NCBI GenBank assembly: GCA_026770595.1
Contig: MU633768.1
Location: 12,968-24,589, forward strand
Length of the DNA: 11,622 nucleotides
From: Ochromonadaceae sp. CCMP2298
Lineage: Eukaryota > Sar > Synurophyceae > Ochromonadales > Ochromonadaceae
Direction: 5' to 3'
Below the pieces are notes generated by a model. It did not search any database. It was given only the letters and a program-made list of their open reading frames with translations, and was not told the origin of the DNA. A program made the position numbers and the translations under genes. This document shows positions 7,919 through 11,622 of the stretch, piece by piece. Positions within the stretch are counted from its first letter, which is position 1. Every line of letters begins with the position of its first letter.

Positions 7919-7951
7919 TTACATCCGCGTTAGCGTTCCTACCTTTTTCGA
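7919..7951 (+). repeat. 33-bp direct repeat, copy 1
   Basis: Identical to 8035-8067, 116 bases apart; begins TTACATCCGCGTTAGCG and ends CTACCTTTTTCGA. The second copy leads into a pyrimidine-rich tract. Confidence 0.85.
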
Positions 7952-8034
7952 CTCATGCGGAATCAGAGTATCTGTGACAAGTGCTATCCAGCACACAGCA
8001 GAACGTCTGCACACCCGCATCAGCGTTACCACCT

Positions 8035-8067
8035 TTACATCCGCGTTAGCGTTCCTACCTTTTTCGA
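8035..8067 (+). repeat. 33-bp direct repeat, copy 2
   Basis: Partner of 7919-7951. The segment between the copies also contains GCATCAGCGTTACCACC, a looser relative of the repeat core, which suggests local duplication. Confidence 0.85.
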
Positions 8068-8350
8068 GCTTACTTTTTCTACCTTTTTACCTGTTACTTT
8101 TTATACCCTTTTCTGTTACCACTGTTACCCTTACCTTTTACTGTTTACCACCTACCTTTTCTGTTTTACCTTATCCCTGTTACCGGTATCTTTTTTTGTT
8201 TTGCCAACTATCTGTTTACCTCCATTCTTTTACCTGCTAGCTAGCCATTTTACATCCGTTTGTAGTACACATACGGGTACCCGTGTGTGTGTAGCCATCC
8301 TTTTCGTAGCACTTTTAGCCATCTTTTTTCTAGCACTCTTTTTAGAGGTA
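8068..8350. other. Pyrimidine-rich TTACC/TTTT tract
   Basis: Irregular TACCTTTT, TTACC and CTGTT units dominate the plus strand. An open frame of 155 codons (7955-8422) crosses it, but its hydrophobic Phe/Leu/Tyr composition follows directly from the T/C bias, so I do not call a gene. From 8350 to 8623 no feature is visible beyond a run of GTATACCGTATAATACCGTAT repeats near 8483-8505. Confidence 0.5.
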
Positions 8351-8623
8351 TTGTATCGCCATCTGGCTAACAAGTTTCACCTCGCAAATGATCTGATGTT
8401 TCTCTTCACTGTCTCACTGTGAGCACGTACGGTAGGCTGCGATATGGGCTGTGATGCACTATGGGCTATTGCATAAAGTGTGTCGTATACCGTATAATAC
8501 CGTATAAGAGGCAATGTTGTTGTCTGGTTACATATGTTGACAGGCTGATATATGATGTGTACAAATGCCAAAACAGGCTTGACGCGACACACGCCACTGC
8601 TCCGCCCCTCGTCCTCCTCCTCC

Positions 8624-9484
8624 TCATAAACTACTTTTGGTATCCAGCCCCTCACCCTCCTGCTTCTCCTGCCCCTCCCCCTGCCCCCCTCCCTGCCTCT
8701 GCCCCTGCCCCTGCCTCTGCCCCTCCCTCCCTAGCCCCCCCTTCCCCCTCACCCTCTCTCTACCTTCTCTACCCTCTCTACCCTCCCTCACTGTAGTAAA
8801 CGCCCCCCTGCCCTGCCCCCCCGCTAAGTCGTCAATTCCCTCCCCGCGGTACAGGCCCAAGCCTTTAAAAACCAGTCCGAGTGCATCTTCAGCGGGGGAA
8901 TTACCAGGGCTGCCGAGGAAGGAGCGGGGCAGGGACTGGTAGAATTCGCTGAGGTAGGCGTCCGCATCCTCCTCTGTGGATGTTGCCATGCTTGCTGCGG
9001 CTGTTTCTGCTGTGTATGTGGCTGCTGTTGCTGTTGCTGCTGCGGCCGTTGCTCCTGTGGCCGTTGCTGCTGCTGTGCTTGCTGTGTCTATGCCTGTTGC
9101 TGCCGCTGCCTTGACTGCCGTTGCTGCTGTGTTTTCTATAGGGACTAAGGCTACAGGAACTGAGGCAATGGGGACTAAGGCAACGGGGACTAAGGCAACG
9201 GGGACTGATGCTACAGGAACCGATGCTACGAGGACTAAGGAAACAGGGACTGAAACCATAGGAACTGAAGCTACAGGGACTGAGACAGAGGCCCCAGAGG
9301 AGGCAGAGAAAGCAGGGGGCGAGAGGGCTGCTGCGGGCAGGCGAAGGTCAGCGAGACAGATCGCCACACCCGTTACACACACACGCACACCTAGGCGACC
9401 AAACCGAGTGCCCCGCCGAGTTCCCCATCCATCTGTTCGGCCGCACAGGCAGAGAACAGCCCACCAGGTCGCATAAACTCGCAT
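8624..9484 (-). CDS. Low-complexity protein, unrecognised
   Basis: From the ATG at 9484 this frame encodes 286 residues and ends at TGA 8626-8624. The N-terminus (MRVYATWWAVLCLCG) could be a signal peptide, but it may equally be upstream leader. Next come 5-residue VPVAS/VPVAL repeats (9141-9290) and an Ala/Thr-rich run. The most protein-like part begins at the internal ATG 8989: MATSTEEDADAYLSEFYQSL, then a Gly/Leu-rich segment GLVFKGLGLYRGEG. The C-terminus is Gly/Gln/Arg/Glu-rich. An internal GTGAGG after AFTT could be a donor that replaces the repetitive tail. The opposite strand is also open over 8976-9476 with Thr-rich GTKAT repeats. I prefer the minus strand because of the MATST segment, but the strand and start are not secure. 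No family is recognised. Confidence 0.4.
   Translation of the reverse strand: MRVYATWWAVLCLCGRTDGWGTRRGTRFGRLGVRVCVTGVAICLADLRLPAAALSPPAFSASSGASVSVPVASVPMVSVPVSLVLVASVPVASVPVALVPVALVPIASVPVALVPIENTAATAVKAAAATGIDTASTAAATATGATAAAATATAATYTAETAAASMATSTEEDADAYLSEFYQSLPRSFLGSPGNSPAEDALGLVFKGLGLYRGEGIDDLAGGQGRGAFTTVREGREGREGRERVRGKGGLGREGQRQGQGQRQGGGQGEGQEKQEGEGLDTKSSL
9141..9290. repeat. 15-bp minisatellite, ten units
   Basis: Ten consecutive 15-base units of the type GGGACTAAGGCAACG, with units 3 and 4 identical. The unit length keeps both strands open: minus reads VPVAS-type and plus reads GTKAT-type pentapeptides. In these two frames the third codon positions fall on the same bases, so most unit-to-unit differences are silent on both strands. 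Confidence 0.9.
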
Positions 9485-10049
9485 TGTCTTGAGGATGCAG
9501 GGTTTCTCCGCTCTCCGTCTTTGCGACTCTCCTACTCTCCGACTCTCACACTCCGAGCTGGCCCAGCCCACCCGCCTCGTGCTGCTGCCCGAGAAGGGTA
9601 GAAGTGTGATGAGAGATGCAGATCGTGAACGCCAACGGAAAGGGAACACGAGGGCACATAAAGATGGAGCACCGACAAAAACAGCAGACCGCGCGGAAAA
9701 CGGAAAACCACCTCCGCAGGATTAAATTATCAAAGCCCAAATTGCGTATCCAATTTTAACATCAAAGACCAAAGGGTTTTAAAAAAGGGGGAATAAATCT
9801 AGGGGAATTGCTCACTTCTTTCTGAGATTGAAATATTCCGCACTTCCTCGATCCCGCGCTTCTGGGCCATGGGAAGAGGGTAGAGCCAGAATGACTGTAC
9901 AACGACCCTCACTCAGCATCATCAGCGCGTGACAAATAGCGTTTTCTTAATTCTCGAAGCTCGGGATGTTAAAGCTGAAGCACACAAATGCAGGTCTTGA
10001 ATTGGTGGAGAATTCATTTCAAACCTTCGCATCCTTCAACTGTTGAACC
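9485..10049. other. Intergenic region
   Basis: The stretch 9510-9570 carries repeated CTCTCC/ACTCTC units. From 9725 to 10049 the sequence is more AT-rich, with a TTTTAAAAAAGGGGG run at about 9777-9791, and leads to the ATG at 10050. It presumably holds the promoter and 5' leader of the globin-like gene. No gene or clear regulatory motif is identified. Confidence 0.5.
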
Positions 10050-11622
10050 ATGGGCAGCGGGGCGTCGGCCAGCAGTAAAAATGCCAGCTTCAGGGATACA
10101 AATGTTGCCAGAATCGCCTCAAGGGACGCCTTAAACGGCCAGGATAACAGCGTGGCGAGGGTAGGGAGCCCTGACAGCGAGAGAACATTCGTGCACAAGT
10201 ACAAACAACACACCTACAGGTTAGGCCCTGTTATGCGTTAATTGTTATGGTGGATGAAATCGTTCCGATTGTTTATCCTTCCTTTGTCAACGGCTTAAGG
10301 CATATTTGGCTGACACATCCATCATTTGATATCCCTTATGTACATATAGAGGCTACAGATTCGAGCGCACAGAGGAGGTCCCGAATGACTTTCTCCTAGC
10401 GAGGGCCTCCTGGTACAGGATGAACACACAGGCACTGGGAGAGGACACGTTCAACGCCACCTGGAAGAGTGCATTCCTGGAGTGAGCTTCACCATTAACC
10501 TGTTGACCTCCTCTGTTACTTTCTGGTCACACTACTAACCTCTGCTCCTCTGCTCCCCTGCACTACTAATCTCTCCTCCTCTGCCCCTCTGCTCCTGTGC
10601 TCCTCTGCTCCTCTCCTCTCCTCCCCTCAGATGTGCCTTCTTCTCCCGACTGCTATCCACCTACCCCGACAGCAACCTTTTAAAGGCCGTTTTTAAGCGT
10701 ATGTTTCTGGATGACGTTATGTCCATACTGATGGAGGGGGTGGTCTTCGCTAAGGTGCAGACCTTCCACAACCAGTACTGGTCAATTTCCATACGCGAAT
10801 GTAAGAAAATATATGTGAAACATTTTGCACTAGCTGAACATTAGAGCTTTACTATTAACCTCCTCTGTTCTTACCTGGTCATACACACTACCTCCACTAC
10901 ACACTACCTACCCACTCCTCTCAGATGGTCAGGTCGGAGAGACGCTGATCGAGACGCTGCTGGAGGTGCTACCCCCCTCCAATCTGCCCTCCAACACCTC
11001 CAATCTCACAGAGACATCAGATCTCTCCTATCGTCTCACCTCAGAGACTGATCTCACCGCTGTGTCTGGTCGCGAATGTAAGAACTCAATGACACATTAC
11101 ACGCACTAGTAACCTCTGCCTGTTATTCCTGTTATTTTATGGGTACACTAACCTCCACTATCAACCTTTCCTGATCCTACCTTTCCACTGTAGATGCGAC
11201 TGTTCCCAATGGTCTTGCTAGCGACCGGGCTGATCTGACCCCCCACCCTACGTCCAGCAGGACCGCCGCCAGTGCGCGGGAGGAGGGGGATGTGGAGGTG
11301 GGGGTGGTGGGGGGTGTGGGAGTTGTGGGGGGTGTGGGGGTACAGAGGGTACAGTGGTTGCAGGGGGCAGTGGAGGCAAGGGCATACAACCCCCTCGCCC
11401 CCCACCCCCAGCACCCCCAGCAGTCGATTCACGCCTGGGTGAGGCTGTATGGCAAGTTCCAGAGATACGTAACCGCCGTCTCGAAGGGCCACTCGCAGCC
11501 CCCCATCCACACACCCCACTCACACAACACACCCCTCACACCCTACCCACACCAGTCACACCACTCACCCCACGCACACCACACTACCCCTACTTCTGCT
11601 GCCCTCACTTCCCCCACTACCA
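10050..11622 (+). CDS. Globin-like protein with N-myristoylation signal (five exons, 3' end outside window)
   Basis: Predicted exons are 10050-10219, 10350-10481, 10631-10800, 10925-11077 and 11194 to the window end; all junctions keep frame (R57, E101, Y158 and Y209 are split codons). At least 351 residues. The N-terminus MGSGASAS fits the myristoylation consensus (Gly2, Ser6), so membrane attachment is likely. Globin features: an A-helix-like LLARASWYRM (Trp78), a B-helix FFSRLLSTYPD (Pro113), a candidate proximal histidine His147 in QTFHNQYW, and a G-helix YGQVGETLIETLLEVL (158-173). The H-helix HAWVRLYGKFQRY comes at about 288-300. The His-to-YxxVG spacing (11) is close to the usual 10. 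Two oddities: Pro113 to His147 is about 20 residues shorter than in ordinary globins, so the E region is reduced; and about 100 Ser/Thr/Gly/Val-rich residues separate helices G and H. The assignment is from remembered family patterns, without a search. An alternative in-frame acceptor at 10359 removes three residues. Confidence 0.6.
10925..11077 (+). other. Symmetric exon 4 of the globin-like gene
   Basis: The exon is 153 nt (51 codons) with phase 1 at both ends. It is bordered by near-identical junctions: exons 3 and 4 both end CGCGAAT|GTAAGAA, and exons 4 and 5 both begin AG|ATG-, giving Arg-Glu-Tyr at each seam. It encodes the whole G-helix plus a Ser/Thr-rich segment. Skipping it would keep the frame but remove helix G. 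Confidence 0.6.
11290..11342 (+). repeat. G-rich tract coding for Val/Gly repeats
   Basis: Runs of three to six G separated by short T/A-containing spacers (GGTGGGGGTGGTGGGGGGTG) code for a VGVVGG repeat in exon 5. The run pattern fits G-quadruplex formation on the coding strand. It lies within the large insertion between globin helices G and H. Confidence 0.6.

Noticed and set aside
7955-8422. Hydrophobic 155-codon open frame resembling a multi-pass membrane protein
   Set aside because: Phe/Leu/Tyr richness is explained by the T/C-rich tract; it includes one copy of the 33-bp non-coding repeat and has no recognisable motif.
11148-11532. Minus-strand open frames opposite the last globin exon
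   Set aside because: They are proline- and histidine-rich shadows of the Gly/Val and Pro/His repeats in exon 5, and the sense frame joins correctly to four upstream exons.
1-11622. tRNA, rRNA or bacterial operon signals
   Set aside because: No tRNA-type cloverleaf or B-box, no rRNA segments, no ribosome-binding sites and no closely packed co-directional genes were seen on reading.

Overview
The window is nuclear DNA from a eukaryote, most likely a unicellular one. All three gene models I can splice have GT-AG introns with CTAAC/TTAAC-type branch points and exon phases that join without frame breaks. The DNA is rich in low-complexity coding repeats (poly-Ala, poly-Gln, poly-Glu, Ser/Ala, Gly/Gln) and microsatellites. 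No ribosome-binding sites, operons, tRNA or rRNA genes are visible. The lineage cannot be fixed from sequence alone; a holozoan or algal/fungal-like protist would fit, but that is a guess.

Layout. (1) 127-2646, minus strand: 5' part of a large, helix-rich, low-complexity protein in three exons, running off the left edge through an intron that carries a (CA)n microsatellite. (2) 2742-3554: a short conserved module, then a 703-bp non-autonomous transposon-like insertion. The insertion has 40-bp terminal inverted repeats, a cluster of near-palindromic CTACCTSAGGTAG motifs, a 42-bp tandem repeat and a perfect 20-bp direct repeat at its borders. (3) 3557-4705, plus: a two-exon, membrane-anchored cupin protein. 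(4) 5146-5208: a second copy of the conserved module, then 5379-6953, plus: a three-exon N-terminally anchored protein with an acidic/Ser-Gly linker and a C-terminal Tudor/SH3-like candidate domain. (5) 6954-8623: no convincing protein gene, but an AT-rich 3' region, a long imperfect foldback (7198-7378), an orphan intron (7660-7729), a 33-bp direct repeat and a pyrimidine-rich tract. (6) 8624-9484, minus: a low-complexity protein gene containing a 15-bp minisatellite. (7) 10050-11622, plus: a five-exon gene running off the right edge. It encodes a globin-like protein with an N-myristoylation signal and about 100 extra residues between helices G and H.

The genes do not form a recognisable pathway. 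The strongest candidates for something undescribed are: the TIR element with an unusually long 20-bp flanking duplication; the conserved module upstream of two genes that both encode N-terminally anchored proteins; the myristoylated globin with a split G-H region; and a 17-bp motif shared by three introns, together with a recurring GAAT|GTAAGA splice junction. Splice sites were called by eye, so exon borders are predictions.
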